Source of the DNA: Lantana camara
Taxonomy: Eukaryota; Streptophyta; Magnoliopsida; Lamiales; Verbenaceae
DNA: 64,000 nt
Assembly (NCBI GenBank): GCA_037501455.1
Contig: CM074858.1
Coordinates: 77,970,501 to 78,034,500, forward strand
Reading direction: 5' to 3'
Every line of letters begins with the position of its first letter. Position 1 is the first letter of the stretch. The notes under the pieces are model-generated. The model made no database searches. It was given only the letters and a program-made list of their open reading frames with translations, and had not been told where the DNA came from. Made by a program: the position numbers and the translations under genes. Of the stretch, positions 36,901 through 48,072 are shown one piece after another.

Positions 36901-37311
36901 TTGAGTTGTTCGAGTTGTATAGGAGAGTCCTTGCATCCTTGCATTTTACTTTCAGTTTTGGTACTACGTATAAATATGTATAAGTTTGGTACTATGTATA
37001 AGCTTCATATGATTTATGATTCGGAATTTGAGCTTCTGTTATATGATTCATTTGGCCTTGGATGGGCATAACTTGTATAATTGGTGTATGTTTTGGCACG
37101 TATGTTTGTATTTTACGATCTTGGTAGCTTCCGCTTTTGCTTTTGTTTATTTGCGCACTCTGTTTTGAGGGTCTAGACCGCCTAGCTAGAGCGTGAGTTT
37201 TTGTTTATCTCCCTTCGCTGTAGCTTGGTGCGTGTGCGGAGATCCCATTTCGTTACTCGCGTTGGGCTATGTTGTGGGGAGATGTGGCGCCCTTCGCTCT
37301 GGGGTGTTACA
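33930..37311 (+). repeat. 3' LTR of element E
   Basis: 3,382 bp, TGTAACATCCC to GGGGTGTTACA, ending against duplication ATACA. Same donor-like site (34695). Palindrome cluster of three units at 35160-35235. Confidence 0.92.
35160..35235 (+). repeat. Palindrome cluster in E 3' LTR (3 units)
   Basis: ACACGGCCGTGT (35160-35171), GACACGGCTGTGTC (35191-35204) and ACACGGCCGTGT (35224-35235). The middle unit appears to be a fusion of units 2 and 3 of the 5' LTR. Confidence 0.85.
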
Positions 37312-37316
37312 ATACA

Positions 37317-39443
37317 ACTATCCAAGTCAATAATTTATTCATTTCAATTCATGTAATACTTGGCCCGGCAAGTGAGGGCATTCTCCAACCTTACTCCAAG
37401 TGTAAGTGAAACATGCTTACGTGATTATTTAACGATTGATCATGCAATTCAGTTACAGTGCATAGGTACAACAGTGTATTCAGACAATACAATCAAGGAG
37501 TGGAAATCATGCAATAACCCGAGGACAATCCGTGGTACCGGACCCGTCGCTAGTCTCCTTCTCCCTCCAATGATGGGAAGGTAGCTAGCCTTCACTATCC
37601 ACGACGTGTTGAGTAGAGGGTACATGAATCCCTAAGCACGGAACTCTTTCCTCCACTAATCTCCTAGCGGATTCAGGTGTCATCCCAATGTGGTGAGGAT
37701 AGCGCCAGAGTTACCCGTCAGCCCTTGCTTTCCCGGTTGGCTCAAGCCACTACCCTTGGGCCCAATCGTGAACATGCTTTACTCGCCAAACGTGCTTGAT
37801 TCATGACAATAACATAGATTGCTTGCTTCCTTTTCATGAACATGACTTGCTTGCATTTAAAGTGAATGGTTTGTAATCATGAATATGTTTATGGAAAACT
37901 ATAAATATAAATACCTTTTGTCCGAAAGTTCACGTAAGGGTTGTATAGGTTCTATGTAACTAGAATTAAACCTCACCTGACAGGCGACATGACGACTCAT
38001 GGATGCGTGAAGGTGCTCATGATCAACAATCTCCGTCCCGGAGAAGAATTGGACAAGAAAACGGGACAATGTATGTGCATGAGACAATAACTTAAGAATA
38101 TTATCAAATAGGACGAACGGTTTAACCACATAACGAGGTGACATGCATTCACGAATGTAGCATACAAATATCATATTATGACATGTAATTGATCATATAA
38201 TAACATGTTGGGGTCAATTAAGGGTAAAGAAAAGGAATTGAAAATCTTATTTTTATGCAGAATGTTTCTGCCTCTCCAGTGACTTGGGAACGGCTGTTCG
38301 GGGTTTTAGTACAAAGTGGGAAGGACCGTTCCCAGCTCCTCGACACTGTGCCCCGAAGATGGGAAGGGCCGTTCCCGTCTGTGAGACAAAGTGAGAACGG
38401 TCGTTCCCATCATCGCCGCCATGCACACCATTCAAAATATGGGAACGGCCGTTCCCAAATACAAAGGGAACGGGAAGGGTCGTTCCCGTTATGCAGACAT
38501 TACAGAAACAGAGCATGAAGAACAGGGGAGCTACGAACCCCAGCCAAAACTCACCAAAATCATCATAATCCAATTCCTAAATGTAGAATTTCATGAACTA
38601 CACATATATTCATGTTCAAGGTACCATAAAACTAATATAAACACTTAGCTCAAGCTTAGATCACCAAGAATTCAAAATTAGACCTCATGAACATATATAC
38701 CATGAAATTCCATAATTCTCAAGATATGAACATGAAATTCAAGTCTAAAGCTTAGAATCATGCTTCTAACAATTAAACACAAGTTATTACATAAGAATCA
38801 TAACCTTAGTTTCATCTAATAAATTCTTAAGAAATCACATATATAGCCATGTATACCTTGGAATGAAATAGATGGAAGAAGATGATGAAAATAGGTGATT
38901 GAGCTCCCAAAACATAAATTTCCTTGGAAAAACTTGATTAATTGGATGGAAGATAGCTTGATGATGATGATGAACTCCCACTTCTCTTCTTCTTTGATGG
39001 ATAGACCGAGAGATGGAGGTGATAGAGATGAATATGATTGATGATATAAAATGAAATGAAGGTTGTGGAAGAGATGCATATATCGTGATATATCTTGGAA
39101 CAGAGTGTTATTTGCTATTGAATCCTCCAAACATATAAGTCATACAATTAAGGACACAAAGATTAAAGAATGATCAATTTAGTCCACAAGGTTTTCATGC
39201 AATTTAGTCCTTAAAGAAAAGGGAATGAGCATTTAAGGACAATTAAGCAATTAAATTCCGTTTGCACAATCATTCTCAAATTGACACGTTTTCACATATT
39301 TTCACGTAGTCATGTTGAAATACAATTTATAAAATTACTATAGCACGTATAAATAGAATAACGAATTTAATAAAATAAAATCCTAACGCTCGAAACTCAC
39401 ACGTGTCGAGCGTACCTGACTGTCTGAATATTGGGGCGTTACA
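37317..39443 (-). mobile_element. Solo LTR 'D', 5' part
   Basis: Continues D after element E. The minus strand begins TGTAACGCCCC at 39443. Donor-like CCAAG/GTATAC near 38856. Together with 27213-27755 it makes a solo LTR of about 2,670 bp, related to C, C-prime and F. No coding content. Confidence 0.9.
38286..38487 (-). repeat. Palindrome cluster in solo LTR D (6 units)
   Basis: Six 16-base units on GGGAACGGCCGTTCCC: 38286-38301, 38318-38333, 38361-38376, 38393-38408, 38441-38456 (perfect) and 38472-38487. This is the largest cluster in the window. Confidence 0.88.
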
Positions 39444-39448
39444 TACAC

Positions 39449-41685
39449 ACACCATACATACACCTATTTCATCTTCTTCATCCTAAAAACAAGAAACAAA
39501 GCAAGATTTCTTCCATCTTTTCTCCCCTTCAATCGATCCCAACAAGGAAACAAGGGCAAAAGATTTTCCTCCATTTCTCTTCAAGGAATCAAGCTTTGAG
39601 CCATTTCTTCTCTTTCATTTTCCTCCATCTTCAAGGTATGATGAGATGAGCATATATTCGAATTCATGGACACAAGCTAGGGCTTTCAAATTTTATGAAT
39701 TCCATGGTATGTTTTGAACTGTTGCAACGATTTAAAGTTAGTTTCATGCATATATAACTTGAGATCATGGAATGTGGAGCATGGATGATTACTTGATGGG
39801 TTTTATATGAGAACATTTGTTGAATTCATGCATGAAAACTTGGATTATTTGAAGTTAAATTGAGATATATGATGCTTAAACATGTTTCCTTGAGTTATTT
39901 GGATGAATCCCTTGGTTGGGTTGGAGTTTAGCATGTGTTGGGGTTGTGGTTGATCAAGAAGAAGCCATGGAAGCTTGTTGTTGTTGTTGAGCTACGAGAA
40001 GAAGAAGAAACAGGGCATGCATCTCTGCATGGGGTAACGCCCGTTACCCCATTTACACTGGAGGGAGGTAACGCCCGTTACCTCCATGCTGCTGCGAAGG
40101 ATTGAGCCACTGACCTGGGTAATGCCAGTTGCCCATTTTCTTCATTGAGGCGCTAACACCCATTACTGGCCGCAGAGAAGGCTACTGACTCCCTTAACTG
40201 GAGTTCCTAGCCTTTGCCTTGAGGGGAGTAACCCCTGTTTCAACGTTTGAGTAGGGGATGTTTATGTAATTTCTCCATAGTTTCATTACTATTTGGTACT
40301 TTAATTACTTTCATCGTTTTCATTAATTCCTTGATTCAATTACGTGACTTTGGCATGATTAAGACTTCATTATGCAACATGGAACACTCCTGCCATATGA
40401 ACTTGCGCATAATATGATCTTATAAACATATCATGCATATTATTATCATTGTCGTGCTTCATACTTGGTTCATATTGAATCGAGTCTCACTCGTGTCTTG
40501 TTTCCTTGTCCAGAGAGTTCTCAGGAGAGCGACGAGCCTACTGTGTAGGGTCCTAGGAGTCTTCTTTGTCCTCTTTTTGTTCGGTACATGTGAGGAAATG
40601 TTAGGTGATTAATGTATAAATCCCTACAAGCCGGTTATGTGATATTTTGGCCAAAAACCTATTGTATCTATATATAAATACCTTACTTTAAAATGATCAA
40701 TTGATTTTAAATGTACCTTGAACACGATCCTATCCCATTTTGGCGAGAGATTTGCACTTCCTGGGGCCCAGGGGCTTGTGTATTGAGAGAACCGGGAAAG
40801 CATGGGCTGACGGCTATCTCTTGCATAGTATTGAGAGACCTTGGAGCAGCCCGGACGTCCATCAAGAGGTTTGGTGGACCGATGGGATTACGGTCAATGG
40901 GATTCATGTACCCATTGATCACCTTGTCCTGGGTGGTAAGGGCTAGCTACCCGAGCCACCAACCCAGAGGAAAAACGAGTAATTGCGTACGTGAAATTGA
41001 TCTTGTAACAAAGTGACACTTAATTAATTGCATGATCACCTAATAACTTATCCTGTACACTAAAGGAGTAAGGTTGGAGAATGCTCACTCGCCGAGCCAC
41101 TGTATCACTTTCCTGAGATGAATTTATTAAGTTGTAATGCCATACATTGAAAGATATATTTTACTTTTCTTCTGAAAACCTTGTATGGAATTATGGCTCG
41201 CATGAATTTACCGCTTTATATATCTTATTGATACCATTCACTCAGTCTTGTAGAGACTGACCCCTCCCTTCATTGTCCCTCAGGTTTCCTTGTAGCCTTA
41301 GCTAGGCTGGAAATTACTTTACTTATTGTAATTTCATATCTAGCTCGTGTCACACGGTTGATGTACCACACACTTATGTTTCAGTTTGTTATGTATTTTG
41401 ATTAGGCCGTGTAGGCCATATACTCTTGTTCTCTTGGAGGTAAACTTGATCTTGTGAATATTGGATATTCTATCGGCCTTATTATGTCATAGCTTCCGCG
41501 TTCTTGACTATACTCTTGAATATATTATGTTTGGATGCATGAATGGTTGGTACAGGGTTAGTCCTGCCTAGCCAGGGTCCGTGTTGTGTCTCCGTATGCT
41601 AGGATTAGACTGCTATACGGACTATATTTGTATATGAGTTTGGTCTTAGTGCGGGGGACGTAGGGTCCCACTCTCGGGCTTCACA
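39449..41685 (+). mobile_element. LTR 'F', second part
   Basis: Resumes F after D and ends TCGGGCTTCACA at 41685. Donor-like TTCAAG/GTATGA near 39635; acceptor block CTGACCCCTCCC..CTCAG ending at 41283. The next bases GACCC (41686) belong to LTR G, the apparent insertion target. No genes. Confidence 0.85.
40029..40170 (+). repeat. Palindrome cluster in LTR F (4 units)
   Basis: Unit 1 (40029-40052) has perfect 10-bp arms ATGGGGTAAC around GCCC. Unit 2 (40064-40085) has perfect 9-bp arms GGAGGTAAC around GCCC. Units 3 (40117-40134) and 4 (40151-40170) are degenerate. Confidence 0.88.
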
Positions 41686-42170
41686 GACCCCTCTTTCCAC
41701 CTCTGCAGTTTTCTTGCAGGTTTGCTAGGCGGAATTGAGTCTTAGTGTCCTTGATTGGTTACACATGCGCACTTGAGTCACATCTTATATTATCACATTT
41801 CATTGTATTATTTATTGTATTGAATTAATGTTCAGGCTTAGTAGTCGTTTATCAAATTATTGATGGATTGATTCGGGACAAGTTGCATGTTTAGTTGAAT
41901 CCATTGCTAGGGTACACGTTGGATTTTAATTATGTTATGGAATTGTTGGGGCTTGTAGCCTTGTTGGAATTTATGTTTAACTTTATTGCTTCTGCACTGC
42001 ATTTTTGGGTATTCTTGATTAATTGGTACAGGGTTAGTTTCTGCCTAGCCAGGTTGTTTTATTTTGTCACTCGTTCGCTATGAGTCCGGTTTATGCTTGG
42101 ATTACCCATTTCACGTGTGGACTAGACTTGTAGTGCGGGGGAGGTGGTGCCTATCGTTGTGGGTGCTACA
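41686..42170 (+). mobile_element. 3' end of LTR 'G' (5' LTR of element G)
   Basis: Starts just before an acceptor-like TTCTTGCAG (ending 41719) and ends GGGTGCTACA at 42170. A primer site follows, so it is a 5' LTR. The rest of the LTR should lie left of F but is not in the window, presumably deleted. Confidence 0.82.
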
Positions 42171-42978
42171 TCCTAAAGTGGTATCAGAGCCTCAGGTTAC
42201 AAAATCGGGGTTCACGTGTCTTGTCGTGTCAAGTTTAGGTCGAACGACATAGGAACAACTTGTCAACGTGTGCATTGAGTTGATCATCGTCGTTAATTAT
42301 TATAAATTACCTAACATTTAATAGTTGTACCTATTTAATTTAAATTTTTGCTGTTTATTTGTTGCATTTTGCATCGAGTATGTGACTTGTTGCTATAATT
42401 ATGTGACATACGCATTATTGACCTGCATGCATCCATATTCGAGCTGAATTTGTGATTGTAGGTTGTTACCAAGTTGTCAAAGCCACGATCAAACTCGATC
42501 ACAAATTCTCTTTTCCTAGTGTTGATGGACTTTCAACTAATACAAGGGATGAAGCAAGATCGCAAAGGTAACTTGTAGATGATTAAAGAACAAATGCTAC
42601 AACCTATTTGCAAGATCGAGATCAAAGAACAAGTGGTCGTGCTAAAATCACTACTACGGTGACAGGTTCATTGCATTTATAGCATGTGCATCATACCTTG
42701 CATTGATTTAATTTAATCCTTACCTTTATGCGCCTTAGTATTTTAATTGGTAATTTGATGTTGCATTTTCTTTTGTTGAATTATGTGCCCATACATTTGG
42801 TATCTTAACCCAACATGCATCGTTTTAATGTTTACTTGGTAGGATACTTCTCTGTCCCATACTTCAACTACCACTACAGCAATTGAAGATCCCCCTCGTT
42901 GCTTGAAAACCTATCCTGAACTAATTCCTCATGGGGAGTCGCGAACCTTGCGTGGGATGAATATAGGAAAGTTTCTCT
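42171..42978 (+). other. Leader and internal remnant of element G
   Basis: TGGTATCAGAGC at 42179-42190, then a diverged copy of the conserved leader word (42234-42254). The rest is non-coding; about 42885-42975 matches the sequence 150 bases before LTR C, so the whole G core is under 1 kb. The Copia element interrupts it at 42979. Confidence 0.75.
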
Positions 42979-44123
42979 TGTTAGGAATAGTGCCCTAAAA
43001 GCCGATTGTATATCCGCTTTGTACTTTTCCTTATTGTAATCACAGAAAATCTTTGAATAAAATAACGAATTGAGGTAACACTTCTTTATATGCTCTTGTT
43101 TGGTATGTGTTTGCTTTAGTTGTGCATGTATAAGAACTCCCCTAATCCTGATGACTTTAGGACTCTACCATTTAGGTGAAATGGTTCATGAAACGAGCCC
43201 TGTATCACATAAGTCATGATTAGTAAAATACTCCAAGCCGATGAGTCCTAGAGACAGTGGGAGTGTTAACCTGACTCCTCTAAGGCTTGCTTATGGGATC
43301 ATGCCCTTAAGAAGGACCACCTTGTTTCATGGAGGTGCAAAGTTTATAGTTGATACGTGCGTGATACATGAGGGTGTTTACTTCCATAAGTAAGTTCACT
43401 GAGGTGCTCCGTGTGAGAAGATTCCTAAATGGGAAAGGAAGTTTCTATTTCAGAAAATGGAAACTTCCAGATTAGGAAATATTTCACGAGTCATTGATGT
43501 GATTAATTGATCCTGAGACTTGAGGTTCCATGTCACTGTATGAGTTAACTCTGTAGTCTTATGTATAAGCTTTAAAGGGTATCGCCTTAGACAACTGATT
43601 CAAGGCTTAAGCTGGGGCTGCACAAGTGACTCATGAAATTGAATGAGAATCAAGAAAGGACCTACGCTTGCGTTTGCAAGGTGATCTCTTATTGTGTAAG
43701 TCATTCGTATGCCATATGGAGTCCTTGGTCAAGGCAGTAGATCAAGAAATCAAGAAAAGAGTTTCTTGGATTGAGATCAAATGAATATGAAATGTACTTA
43801 GCTTTAAGACCAGATTATTAGGGTTCTGATCATTCCCTTACCCTAGATCTTGGTTGAGAGATAGTAAGTAGGAGGATTGTATCTCACATGAATCAATGAC
43901 TTAAAGGTTCTGTCGAATCGAGGCATTCCAATTCAGCTAGGGGTTAAACACCTGTTGCTAGACTATGGTCGTTTAATTTGTGGACTAATTAATTAATTAG
44001 TGAATTAATTAATTAGGGTCACTGCTAATTGAATTGAGAACCTAGAGGGTCACACACAAAAACTTGTTTACATGAGTTGAGGCTTTAAAATGATTAAAGG
44101 AGTTCATCATACCTAGAGGGTTC

Positions 44124-44200
44124 CACACGTGTGAAACCACACGTGTGGGTCACGTCACTGGACACGTGTCATTGGGACATGTGTTCCACACGTATATAAT
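44124..44200 (+). promoter_or_regulatory. G-box cluster in Copia U3
   Basis: Two perfect CACACGTGTG palindromes (44124-44133, 44138-44147), GACACGTGTC (44161-44170), plus CACGTC and CACGTA, within 77 bases. Typical plant bZIP/bHLH targets (stress or ABA response). The role in element transcription is inferred. Confidence 0.5.
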
Positions 44201-44530
44201 TATTTATATGTTAAATAATTAATGTGTTAATTATTTAATAGACTTTGGTTTAATTTTGAATTAAAAAGAAAGTCTTATTTTGGAGAAAAAAATTAACCTA
44301 GTTAATTAATTACGAATTAATTAATTAGATAAAATAAGTTATTTATTTATTTAATAAATAAAGTATAATAATATCCAAAAGGGTCAGGATATTTTAGCTC
44401 TTTTAAAAGTTGATTTGAATAAGAATTCAAACTTAAAGTTGGAATTACTTGATGATCAAGTAATAAGAGAGAGAGAGGGACCAAATCCTTAGTCCATAAG
44501 GACTAGGATCGGCCGCCCCTCCTCTTGGCT

Positions 44531-44556
44531 AAATATAGGGGAGCTCGAGCTCCCCT
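44531..44556 (+). promoter_or_regulatory. TATA-like box with 20-bp palindrome at presumed start
   Basis: AAATATA is followed at once by AGGGGAGCTCGAGCTCCCCT (44537-44556), a perfect palindrome. If the box is used, transcription would start at or just past the palindrome. Confidence 0.4.
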
Positions 44557-44924
44557 TGATGATTGATTGAATTCTTTTGGTTCATGTGTTGAACACCATC
44601 CTTTCTCCAAGATAAAATAAACCCTAGGTTAAGTCTAAACACTAACTAGAGAACTAGCATCCTTACTAGTTAGATTGTAGTCAAGTTGGTGGACTATATC
44701 TAGAGAGCTTCAAGTTAGAAGTTTTTGAAGATTCGAGCTTTACCAAGGAGGGGGGATGAAGCCGTGAAAAGAACGTTCTTGTGTGGCTTGAAACGCTTCA
44801 AGAAAGATTATTGAAAAGTAAGTTTCTAATCTCTACGAATTTGGATTCACGATTGCGAGTATTCGATCCTTTTGTTGGAAAATTTTTAAATTTCCGCTGC
44901 GTTCTGATTCTTGTTTCCAACAAG

Positions 44925-44936
44925 TGGTATCAGAGC
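44925..44936 (+). other. Copia primer binding site
   Basis: TGGTATCAGAGC, complementary to the 3' end of initiator tRNA-Met, two bases after the LTR. Confidence 0.9.
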
Positions 44937-45304
44937 CACCTCGTTAATCGTGTTTCTGATTCGTCACAAATAACTGAATTTGGTAGAAATTCTTAGGCTT
45001 GATGCGATTGAGTATTTGTAATTGTTTTAGAAAGCCTGAATTACCAACCTGTATGTTTCCTGAAAGTTTCTGAAAACTGTTTTGTAAAATTTGTTTTGAA
45101 AACTGTTTTAGATTTGAAACTGTATAAACTGTCACTACAAAAAAACCAGCGAATTCCGACGGAACGTTCCGTCGGAATTCCCTCGGATTTTCGTCGGAAT
45201 TCGATAATTCCGACGGAAATCCGAGGGAATTCCGACGGGTCACAGTCCCTTGGAAAACCCTTCCTCGGAATTAACAAACCGAGGGAAAACCGAGGGAAAA
45301 CCGA

Positions 45305-45775
45305 CGGAAAAAATTCTAGAAAAAAAAAATCAAATAAAATTAATCCGACGGTGTTTCCGTCGGAAACCCGTCGGATTATGCATAAAATAAAAAGAAAATT
45401 ACATATAATCCGACGGAGTTTCCCTCGGTACTCCGTCGGATTCTGCATAAAATAAAAATAAAAATTAATTAAATCCGACGGAATTTCCCTCGGAAATCCG
45501 TCGGATTATGCGTAAAATAAAAAGAAAAATTAAATAAATCCGACGGTATTTCCCTCGGAAATCCGTCGGATTATGCATCAAATAAAAAGAAAAATTAAAT
45601 GAATCCGACGGAGTTTCCCTCGGAAATCCGTCGGATTATGCCTAAAATAAAAAGGAAATTTAAATAATTCCGACGGAATTTCCCTCGAAAATCGGTCGGA
45701 TTATGCTTGAAATAAAAAGGAAATTTTATTTAATCCGACGGAATTTCCGTCGCATTTCCGTCGGAGTATATTTAA
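45305..45775. repeat. CACTA left subterminal array, exact 65-bp period
   Basis: The GTCGGA core of the right half-site recurs at 45370, 45435, 45500, 45565, 45630, 45695 and 45760, an exact 65-bp step seven times. Each unit is a near-palindrome (CCGACGGAATTTCCCTCGG and its complement) plus an A-rich spacer. Confidence 0.9.
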
Positions 45776-46110
45776 AAAGATTTCATTAATTATTTGTAAT
45801 TTTTTATTTTTCGTTTTTTTTTGGGTACCTGCTGTTTTTCATATGCAATATACAAATTATATCCAATATTGAATAACTAAGAAAAGCTCCAAATATCATT
45901 TCGAAAAAATAAAAGCATACTAATCTTATATCCATCATTCAAAATACATTCATCATTTAAAAGTATACTAATCTTATATCCATCATTCAAAATACATGCC
46001 GCAAAATACATTCATCATTCAAAATCATGCCGCAAATTCAGCCACAACATTAGAAATATATATATATACGACGAAATTCATCTTACAATATTTACCCATA
46101 AGTACACTTA

Positions 46111-47117
46111 CTAATCTTCATCCTCCTCCTCCTCATCATCATGATCTTCATAAGCTGTAGGAGTTATGCGTGTGTCCTTATTGTGTTGCTTCCTTTTGGT
46201 CTTACGCCTTTTGCGAGTTTGTGAAGTTTGAATGATTAGATTAAGTGCTTGTGTTTGTAGCTCTATTTGTTTTTGTAATTGCTGCATTTGCTGTTGCATT
46301 TGCTCAGTTAACTGACCTGCATAAAGAATGACAAGTCATGTAAACAAGAAAGGAAACAAACAAGAGAAATGACAACAATACAGAATGCAAGTCTTCCAAT
46401 TCATACAGCTTAACCAACAATCACAACTCTGCACACCTGACATGTTGCATTTCAGTTTCTTTATAGAACAAGCATACATTAATTCCATCACATTACTTAG
46501 AACAAGCACACACCAATAGAATTATATAAGCTCACCTGACATGTAAAATTTGCCCTTTCAATGTTGTTATAATTTTAAACTCACACACATTACATTAGAA
46601 AATAATTCTAACCAAACTAATACAACTCCAAGTTTCAAAAACCCCCAAATTGAAGCTCTAAACACTAAGATCTATGCATAATACACAACTTAGACTTCAT
46701 TTGCATGCTTGTCTGTACAACCTATATCCACCATAGAGCATCCAATAACTATTGCATCATTTTTAGCATATTCACCTACAAGATCTAATCATAAAACCAA
46801 GACCACTAATTCACATGAACAAGCATTTCAACATATTGCCCACATATTGCATTTCAGTTTTTTTATAGAACAAGCATACATTAACTCCATCACATTACTT
46901 AGAACAAGCACATACCAATAGAATTATATAAGCTCACCTGACATGTTACCTAACGCCTGAGTAAGCTGCTCGTTTGTCACGTAGGGGCGACTCTCAGATG
47001 ATGGAGAGCCTGAAGTGTCATCTGATAATGCTGAAGGAACTACATTCTTTCTCTTTGGCATGTGGTTTAAACCAACAATCCTACCTTTCTTATCACGCCC
47101 CCCGGCTAGAAAGGCTT
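46111..47117 (-). pseudogene. C-terminal exons of a plant CACTA transposase-family protein
   Basis: Two exon-like blocks. The upstream one (about 47117-46938) reads AFLAGGRDKKGRIVGLNH, then ESRPYVTNEQLTQALGNMS. It ends CAG/GTGAGC. After a 621-base intron-like gap the downstream block (46316-46111) begins behind TTTATGCAG and continues in phase with a Gln-rich helix (QMQQQMQQLQKQIE), a basic patch (RKRRKTKRK) and an acidic tail to a stop. This resembles the end of the Ptta/En/Spm (Transposase_24) family by its Gln-rich coiled tail and KKGR..GL motif. There is a stop just before AFLAG. Confidence 0.55.
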
Positions 47118-47277
47118 AATCCAACCTATCAAACGCCTCCCTAAAAAAAATTTAATAAGGAAATATCCACAACAATAAGAATCACAATCCTTCGGAAAAA
47201 AAATACAATTGCATCACATCACAAGCACAAGTTTCACTATTTGTATTTGCATAATATGATGAAAAAAAGAAAAATAC

Positions 47278-48072
47278 CTGATCTGGATTCTAGCACAAGA
47301 CGAATACTATCAGCACGAGTCCAATGAAATCCCAAGCCAACAACAAGGTCAGAATCAAACTTTGATGGATCTCCTATCTAAGGCACAAGTTCAGCTTGAG
47401 TCCTATAACAAAATTTTGAAATATTCTCCCAATTAAACTAAGGATCAATATAATCCATGCATTTATGTAATAAATTCGGCAACACAAACACATGCACGCA
47501 CAAAAGAGACTAGTAAATCATAACAAATCAATAGAACAGTCAGCCTAGAACAGCAGGAAAAACTCATAATGTTTACAAAATGTTCTGTGATAATTTGGCA
47601 TATACTTAATAGTCAAAAGTGCAAGAAAAAGCTGTCGAGAAGTGAACCCTTATTCCAACTTGATGGGGGACAAAAATCCATAGCAGCAGATGGTAAATGA
47701 GGAGTGTGCTATAGAAACTTAATAAAGGGGTAAGAAGAAAGCCATGTCCACCTGGATTTCTAGAATCTTATTGTCAAAGATAGATATAAAAAGATATGTA
47801 ACACTGAAATGCTCAAGTATTGCATCAGTTCTGTACATTTAATCGCCTTTTCATTTACAATTTCTCCAGCAGACATACTTTTTCATCACAATATAGCAAA
47901 ATTATAAAGTAAAGGAAAATAGTAAGGATGAAATTCCTCCAAAGAGTTGAACTGGAATATTACCTAGGACTGTAACTTCGAGCAACGTATCTGCCATATT
48001 CAGCCCTTATATGAATAATAAGGGCATAAGGATCATCGACATCTTCAGAAATTCCAGACCACCATCCAACCT
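47278..48072 (-). pseudogene. Two exon-like blocks of unknown origin inside the CACTA
   Basis: The block at 48072-47944 encodes GWWSGISEDVDDPYALII and RAEYGRYVARSYSPR, preceded by AG and ending at GTAA. The block at about 47396-47278, behind TTGTTATAG, encodes KFDSDLVVGLGFHWTRADS and RLVLESRS, ending at CAG/GTAT. Joining them keeps the frame except for one TAG. I do not recognise the protein. It may be part of the CACTA protein or a captured host fragment. Confidence 0.4.

Larger units (their letters stand above)
27756..37311 (+). mobile_element. Element 'E': complete large non-autonomous LTR retrotransposon
   Basis: 9,556 bp with two LTRs (27756-31205 and 33930-37311), a tRNA-Met primer site, a 2.7-kb internal region, a polypurine tract, and a perfect 5-bp duplication ATACA (27751-27755 and 37312-37316). 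Long LTRs around a non-coding core fit a LARD. The core is a shrunken gag-pol, and the leader and ends match the chromovirus at 6152-15630, so it was probably moved by proteins of such an element. It is the youngest insertion in its nest, lying in D, which lies in F. Confidence 0.93.
42979..44922 (+). repeat. 5' LTR of the Copia element
   Basis: 1,944 bp, TGTTAGGAATAGTGCCC to CCAACA, two bases before the primer site. Contains a G-box cluster (44124-44200), a TATA-like AAATATA (44531-44537) directly before a 20-bp perfect palindrome, and an AT hairpin with 14-bp arms at 43985-44016. No coding content. Confidence 0.88.

Noticed and set aside
38255..38573. Frames with repeated GRS/PFPS residues as a repeat protein
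   Set aside because: The repetition comes from the six DNA palindromes of LTR D, read in several frames on both strands.
43985..44016. AT inverted repeat with 14-bp arms as a MITE
   Set aside because: Simple AATT repetition within the Copia LTR; no target duplication.
45305..45775. CRISPR-like array with 65-bp period
   Set aside because: Spacers are near-identical AT-rich sequence, and the array sits inside a CACTA end in a plant genome.
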